64,000 bases of DNA, from assembly GCA_035771165.1 (NCBI GenBank), contig JAWNZC010000447.1, positions 62,001 through 126,000 of the forward strand, in the 5' to 3' direction. How positions within the stretch are numbered: the first letter of the stretch is position 1; every line of letters begins with the position of its first letter. Shown here one piece after another: positions 1 through 12,054 of the stretch. The position numbers were made by a program, and so were the translations under genes. The DNA is from Paragorgia papillata. Taxonomy: Eukaryota; Cnidaria; Anthozoa; Scleralcyonacea; Coralliidae. Under the pieces are notes generated by a model. The model ran no database searches, had not been told where the DNA came from, and saw nothing but the letters and a program-made list of their open reading frames with translations.

Positions 1-123
1 CAACTTCGCAATGATAACACCCTCTGACACCAAGTATAGTGGGATAATATTTTCCAGTCCACCAGATCCAACAAGCCTTGGTGCTTTTGTTTTGGATATC
101 ATTTTATCAATATCTTCCTGAGC
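1..123 (-). CDS. partial internal exon of an unrecognised protein
   Basis: On the minus strand a polypyrimidine-AG acceptor (AG at 125-124) is followed by 41 open codons to the window edge. The peptide starts AQEDIDKMISKTKAPRLVGS and ends EGVIIAKL, with no stops. The acceptor and the normal-looking composition suggest a real exon whose downstream part lies outside the window. I do not recognise the family. The upstream exon should lie to the right but none is evident in the AT-rich sequence that follows, so the intron may be long or the exon a stranded remnant. Confidence 0.4.
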
Positions 124-890
124 CTAAAAAGGAGAATTGGTATATATAAGTCAATGAAGTACAGAAAGTTGCTCATAGAAAGTGTGGTTCACTTAAATAC
201 AATTTTATTCAAATATGATAGAATTTTATATTACTGACTTACTGTAAATACTAAAAATAAAATAAATATTGTTCTAAAATTTGCCTTTTAGAAGTGCACA
301 TCCAAACATTTAGGATCCAAACAAAAACTTTAAGGCTACTTTTGAAGGGCCAGTTACTATTGGGGCCAGTTACTATCAAGATTCTACAGTATTATCCATT
401 CCAAATCAAAGAATAATAATTTTATTTGACATGTTACTATGTAACTTACTGAGCAGATCTTTATAAAATCACTTGGTGCACTACTTCAGGCCGCATAGTA
501 TCAGCAAACCCACCGGGCTCAGAACTAAGTCAAAATATGTTTGTATGCGAGTAGAACTTGGTACATGCAGTTAATTTATTAAGAAACCCACATCTTGTTG
601 ATTATGCATAACGTACTGTAAATATTAATATTGGTCACTTTGAGTAAATTATGTAATTACCTTTACTTATAAATTACTGGTCATGTTATTTATTTTTTGA
701 AGTAGAATGTGTGAATATTTATTTATATATTATTAATTAATATTTATTAATATATATTACTTTATTTATTTATACTTTATATAATAATTTACTACACATT
801 ATACATGTGGTTAATTATAGCATGTACAGTAATAGTGAATAAAATATTATGTTTATACTGTATAATATAATACAGATGAATGATTCTCTG
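124..890. other. AT-rich spacer without recognisable genes
   Basis: Very AT-rich non-coding sequence, most extreme at about 630-860. No open frame, TIR or RNA gene is supported. Confidence 0.5.
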
Positions 891-894
891 CTCC

Positions 895-1612
895 CATTTG
901 ACTCCAGGAATGGAGTTATTTCAACTCATAATAATGCCCGAGTTATTCAACTATATGATGAGAGTTACTATAAGTTATAACTCCACTTGATGAAGTTAAT
1001 TTAACACTCTCGTTGGATTATAATAACCCTTTATTATAGAGTTATTTTAACTCCACTTGATGAAGTTAATTTAACTCTCGTTGGATTGTAATAACCCATT
1101 ATTATAGAGTTATTTTAACTCCACTTGATGAAGTTAATTTAACTCTCTCGTTGGATTACATTAACCCGTTATTATAGAGTTATTTTGACTCCTAATAATG
1201 CCCGAGTTATTTCAACTATATGATGAGAGTTATTTTAACTCCTGAGAGTTATTTTAACTCCATTATGAAAGTTAAAATAACTAAGCTAAAAGAGTTAATT
1301 TAACTCTCTCGTTGGAGTTATAATGACCCGTTATTATAGAGTTCTTTTGACTCGTATAAGAGTTATTTTAACTCCAGTGACAGAGTTAAAATAACTCCAG
1401 ATGATGCCAGAGTTGATTTAACTATGTGAGAAGAGTTATTTTAACTCTGGTGTGGGAGTTAAAATAACTCTTAGTCATGGAGGGGTTATTTTAACTCGAT
1501 CGAGGAGTCTTATTAACTCCAATATCGGAGTTAAAATAACTCCACCGAAATAACTCCATCCGGAGGAGTTAATTTAACTCCATTGGCCGAGTTATTTTAA
1601 CTCCTCGGAAAT
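895..1612. repeat. array of short palindromes around GAGTTATTTTAACTC
   Basis: Some 25-30 imperfect copies of a self-complementary motif (GAGTTATTTTAACTC or GAGTTAAAATAACTC) occur in about 700 bp. The first part also has a longer tandem unit (TTAACTCCACTTGATGAAGT and following) repeated three times at about 980-1160. Copies are separated by variable 10-20 bp linkers, so this is not a simple satellite. It could be the inside of a non-autonomous element or a self-amplifying hairpin array. A short GT repeat follows at about 1617-1631. Confidence 0.8.
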
Positions 1613-2214
1613 AACAGTGTGTGTGTGTGTACTGTGTTGTATTGATGTGTATATACTGTAGTATATTGCAAAGAATTTCTTGACACTATTTGACACTAAG
1701 GTGTCTGAAATAGCTAATAATCTGGCGAGTTCCCCTTATTCACCTACCGAATTAACTACCAGTATGCTTTTCAAACAGCTCGTTTGAGATGTTAATCAAA
1801 ATTGTGTGTCTGTTATATTTAGGAATTTGATATTTACATATTAAAGAAAATTCTGCAAAGTAGTCTGGTATAGTTTTATTCATAAGGGGATCCGGCGATT
1901 AGCTTTTATTACCTAAGCAAATTTTGTTTTTGTGAATAAAAACCATCTTTTATGAGACATTTCCCACTCGATTATTACCTTGATATAATGTATGTACATG
2001 AATGATATCGGTTAAATTCTTGTTACTCGTATCTTTGTTTAAAATAAACATATTTTTCCATTCTCTCAAATAACTTAGTATTCGTTTGTCTCCATAGATC
2101 AACCAAACATTTTTTGTGTTTGAATAAATGTTGCGTTTAAAATGAAAAACCATTAGAGAAAATTAATGTTTTAAATTTAGCTTTCTCTGGAGCGCAAATT
2201 CGGCTGTATTAACC

Positions 2215-2560
2215 CTTAACATGGCAGGTATAACATTGCAACGTTCCAACAACGTTCATAGAAAGTTAGATAATAACTTTCAGCGATTATATTTATTTTT
2301 AATCCTTTTAAATACGAGACGGTTTTTGGCAATCGCCCGTTATTTTGATATCATTTGAAGGTTGCTGGAATGTTGTAGGAATATCCGAAAGTTTGTGGAA
2401 TGTCGTAGGAACGTTTGATTGCAACGTTATTGTAAACGTGTATACGACGTTCGTGGGAGTCCACAAAATAACGTTATCACAACTTTGTATCGCAACGTTT
2501 TCTGCACGTTCGTCGAACGTTGCCACAACGTTCCCGCAACGTAATTGTGCTAGCTGGGAT
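2215..2560. repeat. AACGTT-rich repetitive element, copy A
   Basis: About 340 bp dominated by AACGTT/ACGTTC motifs spaced every 10-25 bp. The right end reads GTGCTAGCTGGG, the complement of the left end of the related copy at about 5858 (CCCAGCTAACACA), so these are probably the termini of one family. No coding capacity. Confidence 0.7.
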
Positions 2561-4080
2561 TACGTTTGTATTAGGCAAACCCATGTTCGAAACGAATATA
2601 CGACCAGACTAGCGCAAGTTAGTCAGAATCGCCACTGATCAGTCCACAAATCAGCGAGAACTACAAAGTAAAACACCGCTAAACCAATCTGTGCTCTTCA
2701 TAAAGAGCTATTAAAAACTTAAGCCAATCAGAAAGGGTGATACAAGGGGTCTAAATCCGTCGAGAAAGGCAAAGAAATCCGGCGAACACCCGGTAAACCA
2801 ATCACAGATCGCTATAAAGGCTAATTTATAAATTCAACCAATCACAGCGGCTGATACAATACCCTCAAATCCGTCGAGAAAGAACACAGTAAACCGCGCG
2901 ACGTAGTCGATTATCTCGGTGATCTCGAGACTGAGGGAAGAACGATACGATAATTATTTTTTCTTGCGGATTTTTTTACCTTAGTCGTATGACTTATTTG
3001 ACTAACGCTAAATCAGTCCCTGAATCTATGCAATTTTAAATATCTGTGTCAACAGTCCAACTGTTGCCACAGATATTTAGAATTGCATAGATTGCTCAGC
3101 AAAATTTTTAAGACAAGAAACACGTGTTTTACTGATCCGGTAAACGAAGAGATTTCCATCTTCAATGCCGTCTATTTTCCCGTCGTTAAAACAAGAAAGC
3201 CGGACGGCAAACTACCAGACGGTCCTAACTGGGACAGTGGAAGACTGTCAAAACCTTCAGTCAGAAGCCTTTCGTCTTTTAATATGAAGACTTTATCGAG
3301 TTATATAACGACACTTGGAAAAGGTTGATAAAGATACTCTAAGGAGAATTCGGTACGCCTCGCTTCTTCACGATTTTCTCGTGATCTTCAGCGCTTGCTC
3401 TTCTTTATAGAGCTGAGTTTTGATCCAAAGCAATTTGATTAGATAATTTATCAACCTTGGCAACGTAATTCCGAACTTCCAAACGATTATGTGAACTTCC
3501 CAACGAACTTCGCAACACAAAGCGGGAAAGTAATGTGAAATCAACTGTAATAAGTATAGGTCAGTGGTCTCACCTCATTCGGAGTCTCATAAACAGCTAG
3601 CACATTCGTAGATATTACATGAAGTACTCACCTCAGTGTAAACTGCTAAACTGTTTAGACCGAACATGGCGGATAAAAACAACCGTGACAGGTTGTTAGC
3701 TTCTTGGTAAAATTCTACACAAGACAGTCTACCAAACGAGCGTTCAATTGTAAACAAAGTAATTTATTTATATTTTTAGTGCAAAGTTTCTATGGAAACT
3801 AGGTGAAACCCAAATGGCGAAACGTTAAATAATGCGGGTATAGATTTTTTCGCGAAAAAGAAGGGTAAAGCTTCAATCGATAGATTTTAATTGTCTCGTG
3901 TGTTGCATGTGCTGAGTCATGCTGATCGAAGAGGATTTTTTAGAATACTTTTATACCCGATCGACTGCAGTTTGTTTGAGTTGTTGACAGCCAAGAAAGC
4001 GACCTTTGCTCACTAGCCGACTACTCCTGCCGACAAGGTATTTGCACAGCTTTGGATTTAACGTGTTATATACTATAGGA
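2561..4080. other. intergenic sequence without supported genes
   Basis: Moderately repetitive sequence. About 2640-2890 holds a loose duplication of a segment containing AACCAATCA and CCGTCGAGAAAG. About 3460-3530 has short GAACTTC/GAACTTCG repeats that resemble the families at 47.4 and 48.5 kb. No ORF here has recognisable protein character. Confidence 0.4.
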
Positions 4081-4339
4081 TGTTGACTTGTTTAGGTATA
4101 GAGCACACAGGATCTTTATTTACGGTAGCAAAAGGATCTTTATTTATGGTACAATGAACAAGATGGAACACAAAGATAAATTAGTTCAATTACTTATAAT
4201 TATAAGCTCAGTTCAATTCTTGCTCAGCTTCTTGTTAGTTCTTTCTTCAGCATCTCTTCTTTCCACCGCTGATTTACTCTCTGTTTTGTCGTACTCTTTA
4301 TCACACTGCTTAGTTCTCTCTGCTTTGCACACTCTTTTT

Positions 4340-4615
4340 TATACAATACCCTGGTTGCTATGCGTGTTTTCATTGGTTGTTGGCCATGATCTATTAGAGG
4401 ACAGACACATGCATAGTCACATCAGATCACGTCAGCTGACTTGATTTTTTCCTTCTTCATGCCCCAAAATCCAGCAAGAGTTTCGATAAAAACCTTTTAC
4501 GTTTTTGACTGCGTCTCGTGGTCCACTTTTTTGTTCTTACCACGTTGGGACGTCATCTGTGCATCAATAACTGAACAGACAACGGCAAAATGGAATCTAT
4601 TTGTTAAATAGTGTT
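4340..4615 (+). repeat. dispersed repeat, copy 1 (inverted partner near 50.5 kb)
   Basis: Segments such as CACGTCAGCTGACTTGA, TTCTTACCACGTTG and the surrounding text recur in reverse orientation at about 50490-50760 (GTCAGCTGACGTGATC, CAACGTGGTAAGAA). The two copies share order and spacing, which marks a dispersed repeat family of unknown class. Confidence 0.6.
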
Positions 4616-4689
4616 TTTTGATGCACAAATACATGTTGGATTTTGAAAGTGGATACCCCAAAGCTTTGGCATACATGACCTAAAAAACA

Positions 4690-4995
4690 GTTGCAAAGAA
4701 TTTAACACATAACACAAAACAGCATAACATAACACAACACAACACCACACCACACCACACCACCACAACACACCACACCACACCACACCACACCACAACA
4801 TAACACAGCACAACATGCAATACAGCACAACATGCAATACAGCACAACGTAGCACAACATACAGCACAACACACAGCATAGCACAGTACACCACACAACA
4901 CAGCACAGCACAACACATAACGCAACACAAGACAGCAAACAAGACAGCACAACACACAACGCAACACACCACAGCTAGTACACAACACTGCAGCA
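4690..4995. repeat. degenerate ACACA/CACAA pentanucleotide satellite
   Basis: About 300 bp of imperfect pentanucleotide repeats (AACAC, CACAC, AGCAC). Overlapping open frames here are low-complexity artefacts. Confidence 0.9.
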
Positions 4996-5857
4996 CAGCA
5001 GTGAAAAAACTACAGTTCCAGTGTACCTTGCGGGCTTAGGAGTAGTAAGAGTTTACCGGGGGAGTCGGAAAAGCCGTAAAACAATTGTCAGATGCCAATT
5101 TACTGTTACTACCGAAAAACAGAAGGGAAATACAAGCAAATACAGTCCGAAATTGTCAACTACATACTTCAAGGCTTTGTAAAGACTAATTATGCTTTAA
5201 TACCAAACGTATATAAATAGTTCTATAACAAAGTTATTGACTTATTTCGTTTGTTTTTTACGAGTTTTGTGATATAGGCACGCAAGTTTATCGATTAACG
5301 GGCAGAGTAAAAAACTACAAAGAAATAGCACGTTTTACTGCTAAATAATACCAACAAACGTAAAAACTTTGAAGCTTCTTCTAAACCTTTTACAGTGTTC
5401 TTTGTCTGGTACCATGGCAGAAATATTTTTAATGTGGCTTTTTTCGTATCTTTTCGTGCTACGTATAAGCATACCATTTTCCATGGCGGCCATCTTGTTA
5501 CTCCAAATTCGTCATCTTCGCTGGCTTCATTTTTGGTGCCGGATGAGCAATCCAGTGATATAGAGATCAGTGTTAGTAGTACTCTGACGTGTCAATCACT
5601 TCACACGTAAATTAAAAGTTAAATAAAAAACTTTCATACTGTAAACATGGCGGGGCCCCCAATAACAAAAACAAATGGCACACTGCCAATCACAACCAAC
5701 TGAAATCCTCGATTTCGCAGAAATTTAAACGACATTCTATTGCTCTCGCAAACTTCAACCGCAACCTCGATTTGGTGATCCGTAGCTACGTTTTTCCCAG
5801 GATTTATCTCTTGTCTTGGAGCAGCTTTACTATAGGCCATTGAGTAAGCCAGTATAC

Positions 5858-6300
5858 CCAGCTAACACACAACGTTGTTACAACGTTGCTAGAAAGTTTT
5901 AGTTTGGTTAGGTCCGACCTAACGTTTAGATAACCTTTCCACAACCTTTGGTGAATAATCGGCAATGTCGTAGCGTTTTAGCGACGTTGTGGCGACGTTG
6001 AAATACAACGTTATATTGCGACATTGTCACAACGTTGTGGCGACGTTACACCAATGTAGCAATACAACGTTATATCATGACGTTCGTGCAACGTTGTGGC
6101 AACGTTCTACCGACATTGTAATACAACGTTATATCATGACGTTCATACGACGTTGGTGCAACGTTATACCAACATTAATTTGAAATACAACGTTATATCC
6201 TGACGTTCGTACAACGTTGTGGAAACGTTCTACCAATGAAGCAATACAACGTTATATATATTCAGATGTTACGTTGTGGCAACGTAGTTTTAACATCGAT
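5858..6300. repeat. AACGTT-rich repetitive element, copy B, first part
   Basis: Begins CCCAGCTAACACACAACG and continues with tandem units of about 60 bp carrying ACAACGTTATATCATGACGT and CAACGTTGTGGCAACG. Same family style as copy A at 2215-2560. Confidence 0.75.
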
Positions 6301-6839
6301 GGGAATGACTTAATCGTATTCAGACTTATCAAAACAACGTGGTGGCAACAACACAGCGATATAGCAATGCTGTGTTAGTCACTCTCGCTATGTTACGTTC
6401 GATTTCACATAAACGTTTGAGTAGTTTTTTTTTTAACTCTACGATATCTGATCTTCGCAATAATACGGTATTTTATTAATCTTTTGAATTTAACAATTAG
6501 CTCCGTGTGTTGACCGCTGTTCATATATGAGATATATTTATTTTCGTTTATTGATTGTTCTTCAGTTCTTGTTTCGTGTGTGTTTGGAGTGCAGGGTAAG
6601 CTCGTTTTCGCAAACACTTGGTTTGATATAAGTGCTGTATTTTGCTAATATTTTTTCTTCCTTCAAATCGTGAACGAACAGGCAAAATCAACAACAGTAA
6701 TGGTGTGTTCAGTTGTTAAAGGTTAATGACTAAAACAAAGCAAATTCATTAATCATACAATTAGGTATTTATGCTATATGTAATAATATAATATAAAATT
6801 GAAAACGGTCTAAATTAAGAACGCAAATTCAATCAATAT

Positions 6840-7045
6840 AAAAGCATTTGTGAAAACGTTGTCTAAAGGTCACTGTTTAACGTTGTCACAACGTTGCTGA
6901 TGAAACGTTGTCAAAACGTCGCTGTTTCGTAATTTATAACGTTGTCACAACGTTGCCTGCTGTCTACAAATTTTCGTTGCCACAACGTTAACACGCAACG
7001 TTGTCACAACGAAAGTCTAACGTTGTTACAACGCTGTCACAACGC
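6840..7045. repeat. AACGTT-rich repetitive element, copy B, second part
   Basis: A second block of GTTGTCACAACGTTG-type repeats runs up to the 5' limit of the GIY-YIG coding fragment. It may be the far end of the element begun at 5858, with 6300-6840 as its AT-rich middle. Confidence 0.6.
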
Positions 7046-7046
7046 A

Positions 7047-7328
7047 GATTGCTCGTGGAGCTACATTGGAGAGACAAGCAGAGCTTTGGTGACGAGGAAA
7101 AAAGAACAGATGAGAAATGTTGAAAAATACAAAGGCGGTTCAAACATAGCAAAACATGCTTGGATTAACGACCACGCAATTGACTTTAAAAACAGCAAAG
7201 TTATTGACAGGGCAAACTATCGCCACAGAGGAACATTAGAATCATGGCATACTGCCACCACCACCAATGCAGATAATAATGCAAAACATTTGCCAGACGA
7301 ACAATACCGGTTTTTACTTAAAAAGTAG
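7047..7328 (+). pseudogene. Penelope-like element, GIY-YIG endonuclease fragment
   Basis: The open frame ends with a segment typical of the C-terminal GIY-YIG endonuclease of Penelope-like retroelements. It has the core SYIGETSRALVTRKKEQ, then SNIAKHAWINDHAIDF and a helical tail ending FLLKK. The reverse-transcriptase part is absent: upstream sequence is AACGTT repeat, so the copy is 5'-truncated at the start of the endonuclease. About 140 bp downstream, a short stem followed by CCGAAAGC (about 7468-7492) resembles the 3' hairpin seen after the other Penelope fragments in the window. Confidence 0.75.
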
Positions 7329-7499
7329 AGTATAGTGTTATATGTAGGCGGAACTATTTATCTCTGTGTTGTCACTGTAATGTAATTGTAAACCGTAGCT
7401 GTAGGCGTAGAGTATAATCATCAACGGTAAGAGTAATTTTTTATCTCATTAGTGTTAACCCGTCGAATGCTGCAGACTGGCAGCCGAAAGCTTGTTAGA

Positions 7500-8020
7500 A
7501 ATAAATATCTTTGACCAGAGAACGTTTCAAACTTTAAGATGTTTTAATGTTAATATGCTCACCGGATATACGACAGAATGTTTTATATGAATTCCAACGT
7601 TATTTTAAGAGCCGTTGTTTTGATGTCAACACAAATTAATATAGTCTCGAGGATAAATTCAGCGTGTTAAAATCGCTTAAATAGTGTTGATGTTTGCGGG
7701 TAAACGGACATAAATATGTTTTTGGCGCGACTCAGGCTCACTTTAGCCCGAGCCGAAGGTGAGGGTTAAAATTAGCTCTGAGAAGGGCCAAAACATATTT
7801 ATGCCCAAGAACATCAAGTGTATTACTATTATAACTAGTAGTTACTATCGCAAGGAAAGTGCTGCCTAAGCATGTTTTGTACTATTAAACGTACTAAATA
7901 ATTATGTTACATTTTCACCTTTAGTTTTGCTTTTGGAAGCTATATATTTATTTAATTGCACAGGTACAATTTCAAAAGAGTTGGTATGTAGTTCTATTGA
8001 CAGAGTATACAAATATTGCT
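7500..8020. other. non-coding spacer
   Basis: AT-rich sequence between the Penelope fragment and the protease ORF. About 7720-7790 has a G/C-rich patch with short inverted segments. No gene is supported. Confidence 0.4.
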
Positions 8021-8026
8021 CCAACT

Positions 8027-8533
8027 CTAGAATATTATAGTAAACTTCATGACAACAGCAGTGCCATTAGGATCAGGCATGCCACTAGAGTCTCGGGCAT
8101 GCGAGTCAAAGAGAAAGAAATCATTCATTTGCTTTATTAAGGCCATCATATAGCCCTCTAATATTAAAATAGCATGACTGTCATTCAAGAAAATATTCAA
8201 AAGTGCTGTATGAATATCATAGTAAGGAAACTCAATTTCCCGATCAGTTATAACAAGCCCTTGAAGCTCCTTTCCATAAGTCATAAACCAAATTTGGTTT
8301 TCATTTTTGCCAATTTGTTCTTCTAACACAATGGGTAGATCAATGTTATTTTGTGCCTCAATGGGTTCCACCACAATGGGTAGATCACTATTTATATTTT
8401 GAGCTACCTCCACGGGTAGATTTATATTCTGAGCTACCTCCACGGGTAGATTGTTTATATTTTGAGCTACCTCAACGGGTAGATTGTTTATATTTTGAGC
8501 TACCTCCACGGGTAGATTGTTTATATTGTGAGC
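8027..8533 (-). pseudogene. C-terminal half of a C76/OTU-like cysteine protease ORF, split by transposon insertion
   Basis: This minus-strand frame encodes about five copies of a 12-residue repeat (LPVEVAQNINN-type), a linker and a globular end with FFLFDSHARDSSGMPDPNGT. The FDSHxRD motif carries the candidate catalytic His of a papain-fold deubiquitinase-like domain (peptidase C76/OTU-like) often found with Helitron/PIF1-type elements in animals. The N-terminal half with the candidate Cys lies at 12055-12396. The two halves join in frame across the 9-bp target duplication ATTGTGAGC (minus-strand codons GCT CAC AAT), so the ORF was intact before element 8534-12054 inserted. No substrate can be inferred. 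Confidence 0.6.
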
Positions 8534-11500
8534 CATCCTCGTACCCAGGGTCTTATCTCCGCTTCCCCGCCCCCGCCCACCGCTGCGAAAAGACCCTGGT
8601 TTAGGCTGGTCACGTGTTTCGAGGGCAAAAATATAACTTACTAGGGGTGGGTTATTTAGAAACGTGGCTAAACTGAATCACACAAAGACCATGTTTCTAT
8701 GTGATTATTTTATTGTGACAAGACAAGGTGTACGTTAATAATTCTCAAGAAAGCCAGACTGCATGCCTAAATCGATGTTTATCCACGTCGGTTTCCTCAG
8801 TGTTATGCGATACTGTAAAACCGTGTGTACATGTGGAAACAGAATTCGCCGTCCTGAACTTGAAGGCCGCTTAAAAGTCTCGATTGGCTCTTTGGAATAG
8901 TAAAATAAGACGTAAATCTCTTCAGTTTATTAGCGCCTTCATACACCGTCAATTTTTCGTTAGCCGTTTTGTGTGATTTGTCATTTGTGTCCCGCCGCTT
9001 CGCCTTTGTTGTTTTTAATATTGTGACAACTGTAAATGTTTTCAAGCGTTTCGTTGCGCGTTGTTTGGCGAAATGTTTGCCTAAAAAACAAAGAGTAGAC
9101 AGTATCAGTAAACTCTGAAGGAATACAGGAGCAAAGTAATATTTAAAGGTAATACAAATGTGCCTGAGCTGTTTATAAAGTCTCAAGAACGATGTTGACT
9201 GAAGCGAAATATAAACATATTTACTAAAATATACTATTTGAACGGTGGTCATGCAATAATTTGGATCTTTCGAAATTTAACGTTCATAACGAAGAATTTT
9301 CCATAATTTAGGAAACATAGAACGGTAACATTCGCGCCGGTTGAGTGGTAAGTTCTGTTTGTATTATTAAGTGTGACAAGAAAAGCATTGAACAAGCAAC
9401 AACGTTCATGCAGCGAGCGATATAATAATACTGTAAAATGTTAACACGAGTAAGTAAAACGCGATACTGAATACTGATAGACAACTTTAATGAAACTGAG
9501 GCTAACAAATAACAGTTGATAACATGAACTTGTGGCTCCTTTTATGATGAATGTTATTAAAAGGTTGGCGTTTTAAAAATCAGCAATACAATTCAAATAT
9601 AAGTGCCTACTTTATACACCCGCCGCTGCACGAAACGGCACGAAACTGTTACATTGATGCGATTTAGAATAGTAAATGTAATGAACTAATTTTCAAATTT
9701 TTTTCAAATGTAATGAAATTTCTAAAGCACAGAATAAGAATCTAAAGCTTTGCGGCTGACAGCTGCAAGCCCAAGGTGTTAATTGAATCTGTATATGTAT
9801 TCTCAGCGAGTGTTGGCCGTTGCAAGAGATGCAGTGAGATAATTTCCACTTTCTTTCGAATGGAGGTTCAAGCGATTGTTAACCAATAGAATTTGTGAAT
9901 TTCGCATAGTCTTGATAGTGAGGAAATTTAAACCCGCGTACAGTAAAATTTGAAACTCTTTGTTCCATCTTCAGGCGGCCATAATTTATCAGATCACTCA
10001 CTGATGACTGTAGAAATCCGTTCGAAGAATAAAATCTCTTTAAATTTGCTGCTCGTCGGATTGAACGAAGTTAATTCAGAATTGTTCCTTCACTAATACC
10101 AGATTGTTCTCCATGGAGTGTTTAATTTTCGCACCCAAGGTACTGCGACAATTTTCAAAATAACCACCCGACCCTGACAAGAAAAGTTTGTTAGCACCCA
10201 ACCTCGTACCCAGGGTCTTATCTCCGCTGCGCTGCGAAAAGACCCTGGTTGGGGCTGGTCACGTGTTTCGAGGGCGAAAGTGTAACTTACTGGGGGTGGG
10301 TAATTTTGAAACGTGGCTAAACTGAATCACGCAGACAATGTTTTTAATTATAATCTGATTTACAGTATTTTATTGTGACAAGATATAAAGGTGTACGTTA
10401 ATTATCAAGAAAGCCAGACTGCATGCCCAAATCGATGTTTATTCACGTCGCGATATATCATTGCGCGAGACTGTATATAAACTGTCCGTAGAAACAGAAG
10501 TCGCCGTCCTGATTGAAGCCTCTAATAAGTCTGACTCTCGATTTGCTTTTACGTGTAAATCTCTTCAGTTGATTAGCGTCTTGGGTTTTATTCGTCAGTC
10601 TGCCCGAATACACCGCCAATTTTTCGTTAGCCGTTTTGTGTCCCGCCGCTTCGCCTTTGTTGTTTTTATTGTAGAAACTGTCAATGTTTTCAAGCGTTTT
10701 GCTTCGTTTCTGTCTGTTTGCGTTTATACGAAATGTTTGCCTAAAAGACAAAGACAGTATCAATAAACTATGAAGATTTAGAATACAGGAGCAAAGTAAT
10801 ACAAATGCGCCTGAGTTGTTTACGGAGTCGCAAGAACGAAAAATATATAATTTAATACGTTGGCTGAAGCGAAGTAAACATATTTATTAAAATATACTAT
10901 TTAAACGTTGCTCATGCATTAATTTAGATCTTTCGAAATTTAACGTTTATAACGAAGTATTCTCCATAATTTAGGAAATTGTGCGCTGGTTCAGTGGTAA
11001 CTTTGTTTGTAATACTAGTATATTATTATACAGTGACAAGAAAAACATTGAACAAGCTAGCAACAACGTTCAGCGCGCGATATAATATTAAATACTGTGA
11101 AATGTTAACAAAAATAAGTAAAACGCGATACTGAGAGCCAGACAACTTTAATGAAATTGAGTTGACAACATAAACTTGTGGCTCCTTTTATGATGAATGT
11201 TATTAAAAGGTTAACTATATAGCGTTTTAAAAATCAGCAATATAGTTCAAGTATAAATGGCTACTTTACACCCGCCGGCCGCCGCTGCACGAAACGGCAC
11301 GAAACTGTCGTTGTTGATACGATTTAGAAATCAATTTAAAGAAATAGTGAAAGTAATGAACTAACCTCTTGAAATTTCTAAAATAAGAGTCTAAAGCCTT
11401 GTTGAGTTGTTGACAGCTGCAAGCCCAAGGTGTTAAATCTGTATGTGTATTCTGCGAGCCTTGGTCGTTCGGAGAGATGCAGTGGGATGATTTCCACGCT

Positions 11501-12054
11501 TTCGTTCGAATGTAGGTTCAAATGGATTGTTAACCAAAATAATTTGTGCATTTCGCATAGTCTTGATAGTGAGGAAATTTAAACCCGCTTACTGTAAAAT
11601 TTAAACCTCTCTGTTCCATATTCAGGCGGCTAAATATCACATCATTGATGACTGTAGAAATCCATTCGAAGAATAGAATCTCTTTAAATTTGCTGCTCGT
11701 CGGATTGAACGACGGAAGACTTTCGGTCGAAGTTCAGAATTGCTCCTTCACCAATACCGGATTGTTCTTTTATGGAGTGTTTATAAATTTTCGCAATGAG
11801 CTTTCTGGTATTGCTACAAATTTTCAAAATAACCACCCGACCCTGACAAGAAAAGTTTGTTATCTCCCATATTCTGGGAGACACGTGACCAGCCCCAACC
11901 AGGGTCTTTTCGCAGCGCAGCGGAGATAAGACCCTGTGTACGAGGATGGTTAGCACCCAGATTCTGGGAACCACGTGACCAGCCTAAAAAAGGGTCTTTT
12001 CGCAGCGGTGGGCGGGGGCGGGGAAGCAGAGATAAGACCCTGGGTACGAGGATG
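8534..12054. mobile_element. 9-bp-TSD (Mutator-type) TIR element, outer copy
   Basis: Starts CATCCTCGTACCCAGGGTCT and ends with its complement; the long TIRs (about 80 bp) extend to CTGGTCACGTG. It is flanked by a perfect 9-bp duplication ATTGTGAGC (8525-8533 and 12055-12063). A second member of the same family occupies 10199-11948; removing it and its duplication leaves about 1.76 kb. There is no recognisable transposase, so the element is non-autonomous. A 9-bp TSD with long TIRs is characteristic of Mutator-like elements, and a defective Mutator-like transposase gene with related TIR sequence next to it lies at 56.4-57.8 kb. Confidence 0.9.
10199..11948. mobile_element. 9-bp-TSD (Mutator-type) TIR element, inner nested copy
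   Basis: Begins CAACCTCGTACCCAGGGTCT and ends with GTACGAGGATG. It is flanked by a perfect 9-bp duplication GTTAGCACC (10190-10198 and 11949-11957), which lies inside the right end of the outer element. Its length (1750 bp) and interior match the outer copy, for example AAACGTGGCTAAACTGAATC at both left ends. Both copies retain a similar minus-strand reading frame (around 8.9 and 10.6 kb, sharing HKTANEKL), which could be a small real ORF or conserved non-coding sequence. Confidence 0.9.

Noticed and set aside
4088..4444. 118-codon frame with hydrophobic segments (possible membrane protein)
   Set aside because: No recognisable family, overlaps a dispersed repeat at its end, and the hydrophobicity comes from T-rich sequence.
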